Below, one piece after another: positions 48,560 through 62,040 of a stretch of 64,000 nucleotides of DNA. Source of the DNA: Chaetoderma sp. LZ-2023a. Taxonomy: Eukaryota > Mollusca > Caudofoveata > Chaetodermatida > Chaetodermatidae. Under the pieces are notes generated by a model. That model searched no databases. It was not told the origin of the DNA and worked only from the letters and a program-made list of their open reading frames with translations. Each line of letters starts with the position of its first letter. Within the stretch, counting starts at the first letter, position 1. Made by a program: the position numbers and the translations under genes. The stretch lies in contig CM067366.1 in assembly GCA_034401795.1 (NCBI GenBank), forward strand, positions 75,907,062-75,971,061, given 5' to 3'.

Positions 48560-50993
48560 TAAAATCACAACAAAGGCTTGGGGTGTTTCGGGAATTGAGG
48601 TGTATCATGGGTTTAAGGACGTAGTTGGGACATGCCCACAGGTCCTTCAAGGTCTCATTAGCCACTGAAGTCTTTGAGAAATTTATCTCAATTCGCAATT
48701 TATCACGAACTATGGCTAGGGCATACATAAGGCTAATATATAAACGAGATGACAGACGTCTAATTCAGAATTACAGACCAATTTCTTTACTATGCGTGGA
48801 CTACAAAATAATATCCAGAGCACTAGCATTGAAACTTGGTAGTGTGTTAGGATAAATTATTGGAACAGAGCAGACATGCGCTGTACCTAGGAAGACAATT
48901 TAACCAATACCATGTTAATAAGAGACTGTATACAATTGGTTGAGAAGGATAACATCCATTCAGCTGTGATTACCTTGGACAACGAAAAGGCATTTGACCG
49001 TGTGGAATGGGACTTTTTTCTTTTTAATTTTTTGCAATCGTTTGGGTTAGGCACAACCTTTATTAAATGGGTTCAGATTTTATATACGGATATCACGAGT
49101 AGCTATTTAGTGAACAATCAATTATCCAGAGAAATTGTCTTAGAACGTGGTGTCTATCGCCATTATTATGTGTCATTGTGATGGAATCCCTTGGCATAGG
49201 ATTGAGGCAAAATAATAACTTTCAAGGTATGTATTCGTGGCATAGAAAACCACGTAAGCTGTTACAATATGTTGATGACACAACTGTGTTTGCTAGTTCA
49301 AACAATGATTTTACAAGTACTAGAAACGTTTCAAAATGCGTCTGGTTTGAAAATCAATAAAGGAAAATCCAAAGGATTAGTTTTGGGGCCATGAAAAGAG
49401 CGGAATGACCAGCCACATGAAATTAATTGTTCTAATGATATCATTAAGATTTTAGGCATCTACTTTGGCAGGAAACTGAATGCAACACTACATTGGGATG
49501 AGCGAGTATCTAAGATTAAGAGAATATCAGCAAATTGGAAGCATCGTCGTCTTTCAATTTTTGGTAGATTGTTTGTTGTCAACAACTTGGTATTATCTGG
49601 TATACAGCATCTGTTGTAAACATGCCAAAACATGTAGAAAAGGCAGTTAACGAGTTGATATTGTCATTCATATGGGAAGCAAACAGTCATTTAGTTTCCC
49701 ACCGTGTTCTTAATAATGCTAAGTTAGAAGGACTTGATTTAATTGATATTGAAGTGAAATGTGTTTCTTTAAGGTTAACATTTTTGAAGGATCTTATTAC
49801 ATCAGATGCGACGTGGGCATGTGTTTCATGAGCTCTCGTGGAGAGAATTATAGAACCATTTCTGGCGGAGTGTGTTTTTACCTCTAAGAAGCCACCTCCG
49901 TATAGCCAAATGATACCAAATGTGTTTAAAGATCAAGTTAAGGAGTTAGAAATATTTGACAGATACATGCCTCCACTTACGTGCTGGAAGGAAGTACTAG
50001 AACAGCAATTGTTGGGGCATTAGTAATATATGTTATAACAATGCAGTATTTTATCTACCGTCCTTTGCAAAAATTGGCATTCAACGTTTGTCTGATATGA
50101 TACACCACCACCCCCAAAACACGTAGATGGATTTCAACGCAAGAAGTAGATAGAAAAACCCATATGAGGCATATAGATGTCCAGCGGTTACTAAATAAAA
50201 TAACACATGCTGTACCAATTGAATGGTTTCGTCTGCCAAATGTAAATCATAATAGTTTGACTCCGTAACCTGCACTAGTTCTTGATGATGAGATGTTAAA
50301 ATACGAAATGAGATCCAAGGAATGGTACCACGTTATGAGACTTAAACAATCAACACCTTCCATAGCAATTAGAAGATCTTACATCTTCCATACATACCAT
50401 ATATGGCTCGTGATTTATTGTGGCGATTACTATATCGACGGCTATGGATGGGACCCGTGACATACAAGTGCAATATAACGACTTTTGATATGTGTTACTT
50501 ATGTCAAACTGACGAGGGAACAATCGAGCATTTATTTGCAGAATTTCCAGTATCGTCACAATTGTGGGAGTATATCAGCCAAATCTTGGCACAATTTGGA
50601 GCTAAGCCCATTGTTCAAGAAACACATGTAGACTTATTTGGAGAATTTGGATCAAGTGGTGTAAATATCGCAAAGTCTGATAAGACTATTTTAATAACAC
50701 TGATAACCATAGGTGTTTGGGCCATTTGGAAACATCTGTGTGCGCAGGAGAAAAATCCATCTATAGACAATCACAATAGAGCAATAAAGGCAATATTTCG
50801 TTTAGTGCTGCTGAATCGTATTCCTTGGGAATATTTTAGATTAAAACAGCACGGTAAAGAAAAAGAAATTAAAGACATATGGTGCAAAGAAAACATAGTT
50901 TCAATAAAGTTGGGAGCTGTAAAAGTAAATGGGCCTGTACTAAGCGTAAATCATTCAATTACTGCAACTGTTTTATCTGTGACTTTTAATTAA
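48560..50993 (+). pseudogene. L1/Tx1-like LINE reverse transcriptase, broken
   Basis: Pieces of one ORF2 protein lie in order on the plus strand. 48,625-48,855 gives MARAYIRLIYKRDD and NYRPISLLCVDYKIISRALA, the RT entry motifs. 48,912-49,181 gives VITLDNEKAFDRVEWDFF, containing the first catalytic Asp region. 49,178-49,360 gives MESLGIGL and LQYVDDTTVFASS, the YVDD catalytic box. 49,622-50,023 is the thumb region. 50,403-50,993 carries CYLCQTDEGTIEHLFAEFP, a zinc-knuckle-like (zf-RVT) end whose third Cys position is Phe. The LLCVDYKI and DNEKAFDRVEWDF wording is typical of the L1/Tx1 group. Damage: a stop after LKLGSVLG, several frameshifts, and loss of the expected RQGCP after RGV at about 49,157. 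The endonuclease half is absent. It cannot encode an active enzyme. Confidence 0.9.
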
Positions 50994-51570
50994 TCTGTGT
51001 CTTGTAATTCATTTTAGTCTGCATTTTGCTAGTGTTATGTTTAATACTACATGTTAACAAATAAACAGACTGGTGTAATTTAATAATCAATCGATAAAGC
51101 AAGTTGCCATTGAATTATAAAATAGTCCCGGGTAATTTTAGAAATTTGCACATGGTTTTATAGGGTTATTTGTTCGCGGGTAATTTACCAAACCTTACAA
51201 TAAAGTAAATCGAAAATGTAAACAAGAGCGCCATCTATGTTTCTGTAATTTTCCAGCCGACTATATGTGTTATACTACCTAAATGCTACTACGCCTGCTA
51301 ATCTTTAAAGAATCAGCCCACTGGCGTCAATGATTGACTTCTTTGTCATTGATTGACGAGTCACTTTTCAATTGTTGGACAGTTGCACTCGCCACATGGG
51401 CCTACTACCACACCTGGATTGAATAGTAATGCCTTTGTTAAGTTTTGTTTTGCTATCAGATCTTTATCAGCTTATTGTGTTGTACCTATACTGTTTAAGT
51501 GGTATGTATTTATAGATTGTATTAATGTTCGTTAGTTAGATATGCTATTTAGTGTTTGTTTTGGTGTAAT
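50994..51570 (+). other. Probable LINE 3' UTR and flank
   Basis: This AT-rich sequence follows the ORF2 stop, with AACAAATAAACAGACTGG near 51,056 as a possible polyadenylation signal region. No clear poly(A) tail or target duplication was found. The 60-codon frame at 51,353 is not recognised. Confidence 0.4.
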
Positions 51571-51929
51571 GAGTGACAAGTCTGATCCATGTATTCCATT
51601 CAATTCCTGTAACGTAATTTCAATGACAGAACACAGAAATGTCGGTGACTATTTCCCGGACGTGGCGCGCTTTCTCAGTGGATAGTTACAGCTTCCACAA
51701 CGATTAAGCTCAAAATATTCACAAGTGAGTACATAAAAGATAACATGTAGCTTGCTACTAGGATTATTGAACGTATGGCATTCAGACGCAAAGTACGGCA
51801 CCTCCATTGCCCTATCATAGCTTTGTTATAAGACCTCCTCTCAAGGTCACAATATGAATGTCCACTGCATTCACAAGGAGGGATGCGATACACCTAATGT
51901 AGCGTCTCAAAAAATGTGGAAATACGTGC

Positions 51930-52140
51930 AATACAAATTTGACTGGCGGTGTTACAAAATGACAAAATGTTTATTAAATTGTAAATTCATCCATATATTC
52001 AGATTTCAGACATATAATTTCTACACTGGTGACGGATTTTCCGTGTTCGCGACGATGCTAAACGTCGCCATAATAGTGGCGTCAGCTAACTCGTGACGTA
52101 ATGGATTATGGCATTAATTAGCTGATTGACAGGTCTGACC
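51930..52140 (-). mobile_element. FB half element in R3 unit 3
   Basis: CAAATTTGACTGGCGGTGTT leads into AAAATGACAAAATGTTTATT, then the CRE side (CATATAATTTCTACAC, GTGGCGTCAGC). It shares the abnormal half core of the copy at 15,655. Confidence 0.65.
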
Positions 52141-53375
52141 AGTCAAATCCATTCAATACGAGTACATCAATTTCACGAACAGAACATTGACATATTTATG
52201 AATATATTTCTCAGAATTGATTTCATTTTCTCAGTAGGTAGTAACAGCTTCTTTTTATACGAAGCTCAAGATATTCGCACGTGAGTAAATGAAAGCTAAA
52301 AAGTAGCATGATGCTGACATTATTGAATTATGATATTTAAACTCAAAAGTAAAATATGCCTTATTGTGACTTTGATAATTACCCTCTCTAAAATATCCAC
52401 TACAGATTTCCACTGCGATATCGTGGATGCAAGCGGACTGGACTATCTTCTCCATGAAGATATAAAGAAGGTCGTTGAAGGACACATAGAGAAAATCAGA
52501 TACACGATTGTTTTTACCCCTGTGACCATTATTTTTGTGACGATATGCCATTATATTCTAATAGATCATTGTTAAAATGGTAGCGAATAGAGACGCGCCA
52601 GGAGGCGATTATTGTGATTCGATATATGTTATAAAATTGCACGGTTGCTGGCTGCATAGGGAAATGGGGTCATACCGACTTTTACTTCCGATATAGTGTA
52701 TTTAGAATTAAAATTAAAACCATGAATATAACGTCAAGAATCAGAATCGCTGAGATAAAGTGCATATTAGATAGAGGCCGCTTTGACTGAGAGAGAGTAT
52801 CGCCGGATAAAGGTAAATGATTGTTTAGCTTAATCAAATCATCAGATTATGGACTGGGTGGGTGCGAAAGATGGTTGTTGATTAAAAGAGATGGCTACGC
52901 GGCCATATCACAAGTCCGAACGGCACATTGAGATCGGAATTGAATTTCAAACACGAGACACATATATTCATATCATGTGTTCTATAGGTGATGAATTGCC
53001 CGTATATATGGCTGTATTCCAAAGATACAATTTCATGTGAAAGCAAACGAACTGTAATCGGAGAATAGTATTGATTAAGCGAGACAAACTATTATGAACA
53101 CATTCCACATCGTCCGCGTCATCTGGCAATATGTATAACCATGCCAAATATCCCATCATTATAAGACATAACCATCACAGTATGGCTGCCACGTCGCGGT
53201 CCTAAAGATCAAAACTAAGACATGCTTGTATCATGTCATAGCCGCATACATCTATCAGCCCTAAGAACTTATTCAATTCAAAAGAACTGGAATGCCGGTG
53301 TAATATCACATGCTATCACGCGTACATGGTACAGATAATTTCAAACGGGACAGTCCTATGTACTCAGAAAACAAT

Positions 53376-53376
<1 letters not shown>

Positions 53377-53429
<53 letters not shown>

Positions 53430-53466
53430 CTCTCCGTCTTCTCATTTCTATCTGTCTCCCCCTATC

Positions 53467-53553
<87 letters not shown>
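53377..53553. repeat. TC microsatellite followed by TA microsatellite
   Basis: TC repeats (about 53,377-53,430), a short linker, then pure TA (about 53,470-53,553). The TC part is shared with the other R3 copies; the TA tract is specific to this one. Confidence 0.95.
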
Positions 53554-53557
<4 letters not shown>

Positions 53558-53809
53558 CTCTGTTTTCGTTCTCGTCACCTGTCTCTATCCCCCTCCACCT
53601 GCCTCTTTATTTCTCTCACGCTCTCCGTTGTATGCTAGCTCTGTTCTGTAAATACCTCTCGCGTAGAAATTAAAGCGTCCTTCCTTCGAATTCTATGCAG
53701 GATTGATACAATCTTAGAGGCTTACAGTCTTGAATAGCCGAATACAATTATGGTGGTTACTACAAATGTTATCTTATGACATTTTACAGAACTCGTTTGT
53801 AATAATGTA

Positions 53810-53890
53810 TCCATTTCTAGATATGCCGGCCCATCTATAGTTAAGCTCCTCCCACGCGTTGGGTGTGTTCGGTATGCTTCGTGATTACAA
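53810..53890 (-). mobile_element. FB GC-box end only
   Basis: The same truncated end as at 18,957-19,060 (TATGCCGGCCCATCTATAGT and CACGCGTTGGGTGTGTTCGG). Confidence 0.7.
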
Positions 53891-54539
53891 TCCGCCTTTG
53901 GTAAGGATGACAGCTGCTGGAAGGTGTCATTCGCATACATCGGACTACAAGCGATCTGCTGGTAAATCATTGCTTAAGTTATATAGTTGAACGTAGCCAA
54001 TTACTAATACACTTTATGGCAATGGCCGACAGACTTTCTCAGAAGGGAATCATAATCGGCTGGAAAGTGGACCAATAAAACCGTCTGTATTTTTATTAAC
54101 AAGGGATGCTGGGATATAATTCTAGCTAGTCCATCATATGGTGCTTCTCGTGTGAACGTGAAACCAATTACCGGACACGCATTGCGGCACACAATTATTG
54201 CTTAATTGCGAACTAGCCATCTTGGATTTTACATTATTCACGTAGCCCGCTGTTAGAAACGCGAAGTCAATTGGTTTTCGGATTTATTGTTGGTGATTGG
54301 AACAAGCGTGCACACAAGGCATCTTGCATTGATTAGTATTTTTTTAAGGTAAGTCAATGGTGGTTAGAGTTTGGAATAGCTAGCCTACACCCCTTCACAT
54401 TCTAATGGTTAACTTTGCTAACGAATGCCAACATATAACTTAATAATTCAATGTCTAATTGAAGGCCAAGGAAAATGATCACTGGAATAACTGGCTCGGT
54501 TAGCTCTCTCGTCATTCCAGTGGTAAATTATCAAAGAAT

Positions 54540-55845
54540 CATCTTCTCTTATCCGGAGAATGGACACGGGTTGCTATTAATCGCTGCTACGTAGGATGGC
54601 CACATCTCATGCCATAATTGACACCAATATTCCCCAACTATAGCCGTGAACTGATGATGTGACACAAACGTGCGGTGCGTCAAACCGGGTGGTAAATTAC
54701 ATAGTTTGTCCAATAGGTATTTTCAATAATGACAACGTTCAATACAAGTACCCCCGCCACCCCTACCCCACCCTCACAACACGGGATCGCACCCCGTCGC
54801 TTATTTGCTTCGATTGCCTACAGCTGTAAAGTGCAAGTGATATATTGACACTGCTTGGATAACAAATGAAACACTGTGGATTTTTGACATCCATGACGGA
54901 TAACTTGCTATGGAGGCAAATTTCTCACGTTGACAAATTAACTCGGAAATGCCGAAAAACATCTGTCAGGTTTGTCAGTGTAACAAAACAGTAATGACTG
55001 AAAAGCCATTAATTATAATGTGAATTGGGACTACGTGGAACTCGCTATGACGTGGATAGCGGTGGTGCTGGGGGCGGGCGGGGGGGGGGGGGGGGGTCCT
55101 AATGAAATATGGGTATGGATTCGGTTTTATTCGTATGTACATACTAATGTCAACTTCAACTGCAACTGAGTGCTAACTTGCATTGTCAACCGATGCAACA
55201 TAACAATAACAGCGTTTAAGCATTCGATAATCAAAATCTAAGCCGGTTTGTGATTATTTTGGTCAAACACGCACCCAAATCCTTTGTTGATTAGATCAAT
55301 CTATCCGTTGTCATTGACTGTATTCACGTAGGTAATGCCCGTTGTACATGGTTAACGATACCATTTCATGCAATGCGACACTGGATAACAATCCACGTAC
55401 ATTACAAACCTCACCCACTGAAAGGCGGCCTAAATATTGCTCGTTAAGCTTTTATTTCCTACAGCCACACCCTCTTCCAACAATCACCACACACCAAGAT
55501 CCATTACTTACTATCCAATATCTAGAATGTTCTGCAACGTATCTATAGAAAATGAATCCCAATAAGCGGTTTAATACTTGAAATAACATTTGCACTACGC
55601 TTGTCAGAGAGACACACACTAACCAAACGTATTATGATGTAACTGTGCTTTGATTTTACGAGCATCTACATAGAGATGCATACATCTATAATCTCATATC
55701 TTTCCATATGACAAGATTTAGACCGACAGAGTCTTCTTGACTCTTATTCTGTGTTAATAATTGCCTTTTCGTTATTCTGATGATGAATGAAAGGATTGAT
55801 CAGAATTACAATTATAACCGTTCTACTTGCTCGATTAGACAATTC
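54540..55845 (+). repeat. Module R4, unit 3 copy
   Basis: This aligns with 21,825-22,970 almost to its end, including the final block AATTATAACCRTTCTAC before the FB pair. A run of G at about 55,080-55,097 interrupts it. Confidence 0.85.
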
Positions 55846-55846
55846 A

Positions 55847-56225
55847 CCCTTCCAGCGTATCCATCGATGAATTGACCTCATATGACGTTATACTCAGCTA
55901 AGCCGCCTGTAGGATGACGTCATACTCATTATGTCATAAATGGTTCTATTATGCCCGCCTTTACCGCTTTAGTCAGGCACGTTTTACGAATCAGGTGTCA
56001 CTATTTAATAAACATGCTGTTGAATATTTTGAAACTAATTTGACTGGGCGCTATTGCTGTAGCTACAGCAACCAGTCAAATTAGTTGCAAAATATTCAAC
56101 AGTTTACCTGTGCAGTTTTCTGGAAATTTATAGGCAGGGAGTTCAGAGATCGATCGATCCCAACACGATCGAGGTGCTGGCGGAGCTTAGCTAGATATAG
56201 GCGGGGCATAGATACACATGCAAAG
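55847..56225 (+). mobile_element. FB element, complete, plus (first of a facing pair)
   Basis: End ACCCTTCCAGCGTATCC, a perfect TGACGTCA at 55,915 plus variants, core 56,019-56,100 with a perfect TTGCTGTAGCTACAGCAA centre, and GC-box side to GGCGGGGCATAGATAC. The shortened centre has re-formed its own palindrome. Confidence 0.9.
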
Positions 56226-56227
56226 GT

Positions 56228-56630
56228 GCATTGATGGATCCATTTCTAGCTATTCTCCGCCCATTTCTACCTAAGCTCCGCCCATGTTGTTCGCGTGTTG
56301 GAAATAAGTCATGCACTTTGAATACTGAATTCTTAGTATCCCAATGTAATTATATGGGTAAGCTCTTGGATATCTTGAGACACATTTGACCCGGTGCTGT
56401 TATAGACATGGCGCTTGCCCAGCCAATTTAGTTTCAAAATAATCAACATAATGTTTATGAACTAGTAAATACATACAATTCGTAGGACTACACTTGACGG
56501 ACAATTCAATGTTCATAACGGCGCTGGATACGCCATGCATTATACATTTGGCGTTAGACTACATGTGACGTATATGATGTTGCCGTAATATGCCTAAAAG
56601 AAAGATCGGATCTCTCCATTTTTCGGTCAG
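56228..56630 (-). mobile_element. FB element, minus (second of a facing pair)
   Basis: It begins at once with its GC-box end (TATTCTCCGCCCATTTCTA), so the two neighbours meet GC-box end to GC-box end. The core at 56,363-56,446 is diverged, and the CRE words are mutated (ATATGATGTTGCCGT). Confidence 0.82.
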
Positions 56631-56696
56631 TCTCTCAGTGTGTCACGGTGTGTACAAGTAATTTGACGGTATTAGATATAGTCATGCAGATATTTT

Positions 56697-56765
56697 ATCC
56701 CAGAAGCAACTGTCAGTCAAATTATTACCAAATAATTAACAGCTTACACAAATATAAATTGTGAG
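56697..56765 (+). mobile_element. Solo FB right arm
   Basis: GCAACTGTCAGTCAAATTAT then AATAATTAACAGCTTACA: one arm plus the first bases of the flank. Confidence 0.55.
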
Positions 56766-56779
56766 TAATATTGGTACCG

Positions 56780-57404
56780 TGTCTACGTATTGGGTCATCT
56801 GCACGCCTTATACACATTCCATGATTCGGTACGATTACATTTTTTTACCCGTTAGACACGTCACACACATTGTGCGTTACACGGAACAATGCTTATTATT
56901 TTGTCTGTCTCGGCATCGACTATAGCCATTCGATTAGGAAGAGTGAGTGAGGGAAACATGTCACATTTTTGTGGATAGGATGAAGTGACACTAGCATACA
57001 AAAGCATCATCGGTTAGCGATGAACACAGAAAAGGATAACAATAGCAACAGAAGCTCATGGAAGCATTTACAGCATCCACAACTCAACAATGCATGCGAG
57101 TGCTAGGCAGAGCAGTGCGTAACCATGAGCAGAGGTGGCACACCTCAGACGACGCGGAGAACACTCATTTGCACCACAGCACTTTTCCACAACAAAATTA
57201 ACGTCTCAAACACAATGTTACGGAAATATCGAAAGTTTCGAGGAGATGTAATTGAGCAGCAGCAATCAAACCAGTCAAGAACAAGTCGGATGTTCGCTTC
57301 AAGGAGGGACTATTCAAATTCGACTGAGCAGGTCAAACTGCATGTATGTTAATATGTTGAATCCGCGGCAATAACAAGACAATGGCTTATGCCTCGTAAA
57401 TGAC

Positions 57405-57468
<64 letters not shown>

Positions 57469-57985
57469 GTGATGATGGTGTCCCCGACAATGACCATGAG
57501 AATGCCTTTCTTGATATCACACCAAACATTGTTTGTGCTTTTATAGTAATTAGTCTCAACAGGAGGTGTAGTGAGAAAAGTGTAACAACTGTGTCTACAT
57601 GTGTGTACGTGTGTGTCTATCGATATGTGCGTGCGTGCGTGTACAAGAGTGTTAGCCTACTAATGGGCTCATCACCAACTTTGGGTTAGAGGTATGACTT
57701 GTGTCCCGAAGTTATCAATCGAGGTCAAGTTTGAGGTGACAGACAAGGAAGATATGTTCGTGCAGTGACTCAAGTTCTACTGTAGTGCTCTTGGCAAAAC
57801 GTGAGGGTGCGGTTGCCATTGTGTTCCGGAAGGATTGGCTTCATTTGAAGGTCAAAATACCATAGGTCAAGATGGAGCAACATTGCGTGATAGCGAAATA
57901 TGATATTCTCAGGAATGCATGTTACATTTAGTTTTCAGAATAACACATGATTTCTAGTCGTCATCTTGTCACACTCATCTGACTA
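56780..57985 (+). repeat. Module R5, unit 3 copy
   Basis: This matches 35,480 and 36,800-37,510 as described for unit 2. About 57,000-57,540 is specific to this copy and includes a CTG/ATG repeat at 57,402-57,478. The 75-codon frame at 57,125-57,352 has mixed composition but no recognised domain. Confidence 0.76.
57402..57478. repeat. CTG then ATG trinucleotide microsatellite
   Basis: About six CTG repeats pass directly into about seventeen ATG/GTG-type repeats. Confidence 0.92.
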
Positions 57986-58420
57986 GGGCTGTTCGATTAT
58001 GAAAATAAATACTCGATTATGATGTCTGGAAAACAATCGATTTAATCGGATAAGCGGTTATTTAATCTTGGAACTTTGAAAGTAGCGACTACGCAGTGAT
58101 GGGATCGGGGTGGGTAGGCGGGAGGGGTAGGGTGGGGTGGAAGGGTGGGGTTAAGGTAGGGAGGGCGTGGGCGAGAGAGAGAGTGTATAACTTTCTTTAA
58201 ATTAAAAATAATAATAATAATAATAAGGATAATAATAAATATCCGGTTGTATCAACCCTCCTCTGATTGGATGAACGTGAGGAACAGCCTCACCCAGTAT
58301 AATGAAGTCAATTTGGAATCCATTTGCACTCGTTCCTTAAGAAACCGGCGCGTATGCCTAGATTTTCAAGCCAGTAAAAAGGTGTCAATTTAATTTTAAC
58401 ATTACAGAGATCCACCTTTT
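57985..58420. mobile_element. Possible hAT-like end remnant
   Basis: CTAGGGCTGTTCGATTATGA followed by several CGATTA/TAATCG words resembles termini of some hAT elements. Downstream are a G-rich patch (58,095-58,180) and a TAA repeat (58,207-58,235). No matching right end or target duplication was found, so this is tentative. Confidence 0.3.
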
Positions 58421-58482
58421 AATTATATAAAGCTCGTCCGTAGCGCCCATCTAGGATGCTTCCTTATTTTCCAGCATTGGAA

Positions 58483-58770
58483 AAGCTGAATATTATGAAA
58501 ATCATTTGACTGCGCGTAGAGCAACAGCTTTAAGTCAAATTAGTTACAAATCAATCAGCAAAAGTTTTTAAATTTATTACGAAGTAAATTTTGTGCAACT
58601 TTTCGCGAAATTGCCATATTATTGTATAATCATATTATGATTTAGATTTCGCCCATAGTGCATACATACGACGTTTCCCTATTTCCCAGCATTAGAAAAG
58701 TCGAATATTTTGCAGGTTGTTGCTGCCTTGCAACAGTTTTAATTCAAATTAGCTCCAAAACAATCGTCAG
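58483..58770. repeat. Two FB-like mini palindromes in tandem
   Basis: 58,483-58,565 (GCTGAATATTATGAAAATC ... AGTTACAAATCAATCAGC) and 58,693-58,770 (GTCGAATATTTTGCAGG ... TTAGCTCCAAAACAATCG) are each preceded by a similar CTTCCTTATTTTCCAGCATT-type leader and followed by A/T-rich spacers. They look like a local duplication of a short FB derivative. Confidence 0.6.
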
Positions 58771-59090
58771 AATTTGTGAAAATTCGCATCGAAATTTTGT
58801 GAATTTACTATGAAAAACAGTAATTCATTTTATTCGTAAAATGGCCACCAATACCTCAGCCTACAGCCTTCAGAGGGGGATATTAAACAGTAGCAGTCAA
58901 ATTCTGCCGATCACCGGCGTATAAAGCAATTACTTATATAAACATTCACGTGCATGGACTATAACTCGGGACGGGCGGGCTTGAACGTCAGGAATAGATG
59001 TCTGTACAACTACCTTGCTAGAACAATCAGAATATCGATGCAATAGTTGTATTAAAAGACTACACTGGTGATATTATAGAACCAACTGGT

Positions 59091-59635
<545 letters not shown>

Positions 59636-60284
59636 AACAGAGTTAAACGTGTGTATGAGATTCAATACACCGTCAATAATAAAGATACTTCCCATGATGG
59701 TACTGTCGTCGTTGATTTATCTTGGATCATATCTGAAATTTGTACCGCAATATGTAATGAGCGGCCTGTTAATTCGTATGCCTCTAATAAAGGGCATCTT
59801 GCCGTTAGCAAAGATCTCATTAAGCATTCTCCGTGATTGGTAGTTATGGTTGCTGCAACACACATCCTACTTGAACGTGTTTCCATATTAACTCCTACAC
59901 GCACATTGTAGTATTATGTGGATGCTTCTGGAGTCATTACTACACATGCAGTATTGCGACCGCTGAGTCACAACCTGCAATAATCGGTTTAAAACGGGCA
60001 TCAGCTAGGACGTAACGCAGCCGTAAATAACCTAGTAGTGCAATTCTCTGTTAAAACAGGTACATTAGATACTCATTACCCGGCTCTAATTGTCTGATAC
60101 CCATTAGGACTCTTGATAGCCAGTTAATGGAGAAATGCATGGGTACAAGTTATGTAATTCCGGAATCGGTAGTTATAATCTCCAGGCTGAATGGGGAGGA
60201 AGGTGTATTTCGTGGATATATTATAGATCTGCAAGTGAAGAGTTCAAAAGCAGTATGCTAGACAATGATAGACGCGGATGGACA

Positions 60285-60697
60285 CAATGAACCTTTCCGG
60301 TTTTAGCTTTGCCCGACCCATATCTAGCTAAGCTCCGCCCACATCTCGTTCGTGTTGGGATCGATCGATCTCTGAACACACTGACTATCAATTTCCAAAA
60401 TACAACACAGGTAAGCTGTTGAATATTTTGAAACTAATTTGACTGGGTGCTGTTACTGCTTAGGCAGCAACAGCGCTCAGTCAAATTAGTTTCAAAATAT
60501 TCAACAGCATGTTTATTAAATAGCAAAGAATTACCCAGACATATAATTCATACAACGTGTAGGACAGTTTGAGATTTGATGACGGCCTATATGGAACCCT
60601 TTGTGACGTAATGATTGTGACGTCAGCATTCACACGCCGAGCTCATTATGACGTCATTTGAGGTCAGAAGATGGATGAATACTCTGGAAAGGTAAAT
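60285..60697 (-). mobile_element. FB element, most complete minus copy
   Basis: It runs from GAACCTTTCCGGTTTTAGC to GAATACTCTGGAAAGGTAA, so both ends with the ACCTTTCC inverted repeat are present. The core at 60,418-60,505 (88 bp) has well-matched arms. Two perfect TGACGTCA sites lie at 60,618 and 60,649, and GC-box-side words at about 60,305-60,345. A good reference copy for the family. Confidence 0.92.
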
Positions 60698-61949
60698 TAT
60701 GCCCTGCAGCACACATAAACTGTTAACATAAGTATAACATAGCTAAAGTTGTCGACAGCTTATTGTCCAAACTAAAACTACATCAAAGGGGACCCTCAGT
60801 GTACGTGAATGTGCAGCATTCGATAGGGCCGTCTACATAGCTGAATTTAATAATCATTATCTATACAGATAACCATGGTGAAGTGTATCTGTTCTTTTAT
60901 GTTAATCTACCTGGAACAAGAATCGCAATACTTTGCACTAGAACATGAGCCAACATATCTTTGGACCGATCACTATAACGCCAGACACTAGAAATATGTT
61001 ACTGATAGTGAGTGACAGCATTGGGCATTCTTAATAATTATTTGCCGTCTAACCTACGGATAGACGCGTCGCCACAATGCCAGCCTTGAAACTTCCACTA
61101 TTCTCTTATGGGTAACTGGCATCTTTGTCATTAGCATATATATACGCTAACTAGAACTATTCTCTAGGAAAGGTATATACACGGTGTTGTCAAATCTCTG
61201 TTTACATGTTTAAACAATTTTGCAGTCACATGCATGTATTTATATACTTAATGCGAGGTTGTCGCGATTATGCATGACTTCTTCTATGGTAGCTGGGTGA
61301 ATATCTTCTTAAACTTTAGAATCCTTCAACAGCACGGTCTTGGAAACGGACATGGGCAAATAATAAATATCTAATGTCAGTGGGTAGGTCAGTGCTGAGG
61401 ACGTTAGATACAGCAGCCGATTATAATAAGGGAAGCGGGGACATTTGCACCCGGCCCCAGATTTTGACCAGCCCCCAATTTCTTCTATCAAAAATATTTG
61501 TTTTTAGTGAATAATGTGCTTTATGCAGTTTTTCTTTTTACAAAAACAAACTCTCAAGTAATAAAATAAACAAGAAATGTTCACTGAGCCAGTGCATTAT
61601 CAGACTAGCTGCCTGGACATCATGTCCAGAGAGCTATTTTCGTTTGTAAGGAGAGAAACTGCATAACTGGATATGGTGCAAACTTGGCGATTTGTTATGG
61701 TCTGCAGTATAAAATAAAAAGATAGTCATGTATGCCCCACTCTATGCTAGTTTGTATAATACACATAGCACAAAGTGGGGCATACACCCCCACACAATTG
61801 TATATTCCAAAATGTTTAATGGACAATAAGACTCAGTGACGGATCCAATGGGGTGGCCCGAGTGCCCTGGCCACCTCCACCCCCCACCACTCCCCTTAGC
61901 TAAAGTCGTGAAGATGTCATGAAAATTATGTTCCTTTGAACCCTGAAGC

Positions 61950-62040
61950 TATCAAATCTCAATTTCAAGACAATCATACGGGTCTGTAATCTGTTGAATA
62001 CTTTAAAACTAATTTGACTGGAAGCGGTTGCATCATTTGT
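61950..62040 (-). mobile_element. FB left-half fragment inside the hAT
   Basis: The AATTTCAAGACAATCATACG leader and ATCTGTTGAATACTTTAAAA arm, as far as GACTGGAAGCGGTTGC, match FB; the rest is missing. It was either captured by the hAT or inserted into it. Confidence 0.7.

Larger units (their letters stand above)
47863..48560. other. Region upstream of the LINE, with two hairpins
   Basis: No gene is seen. The hairpins are at 48,238-48,282 and 48,344-48,387. Whether this is the retrotransposon's own 5' sequence or host DNA cannot be decided here. Confidence 0.4.
51570..54540 (+). repeat. Module R3, unit 3 copy
   Basis: 51,575-51,760 and 52,130-52,560 both resemble unit 1 16,025-16,330, so the beginning of R3 is itself duplicated here. 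52,860-53,330 and 53,640-54,540 match the rest. There is no TIR element or GA tract in this copy. Confidence 0.84.

Noticed and set aside
57125-57352. 75-codon frame ahead of the CTG/ATG repeat
   Set aside because: Mixed composition, but no domain, no supporting second copy and no clear gene context. Kept only as a remark in R5 unit 3.
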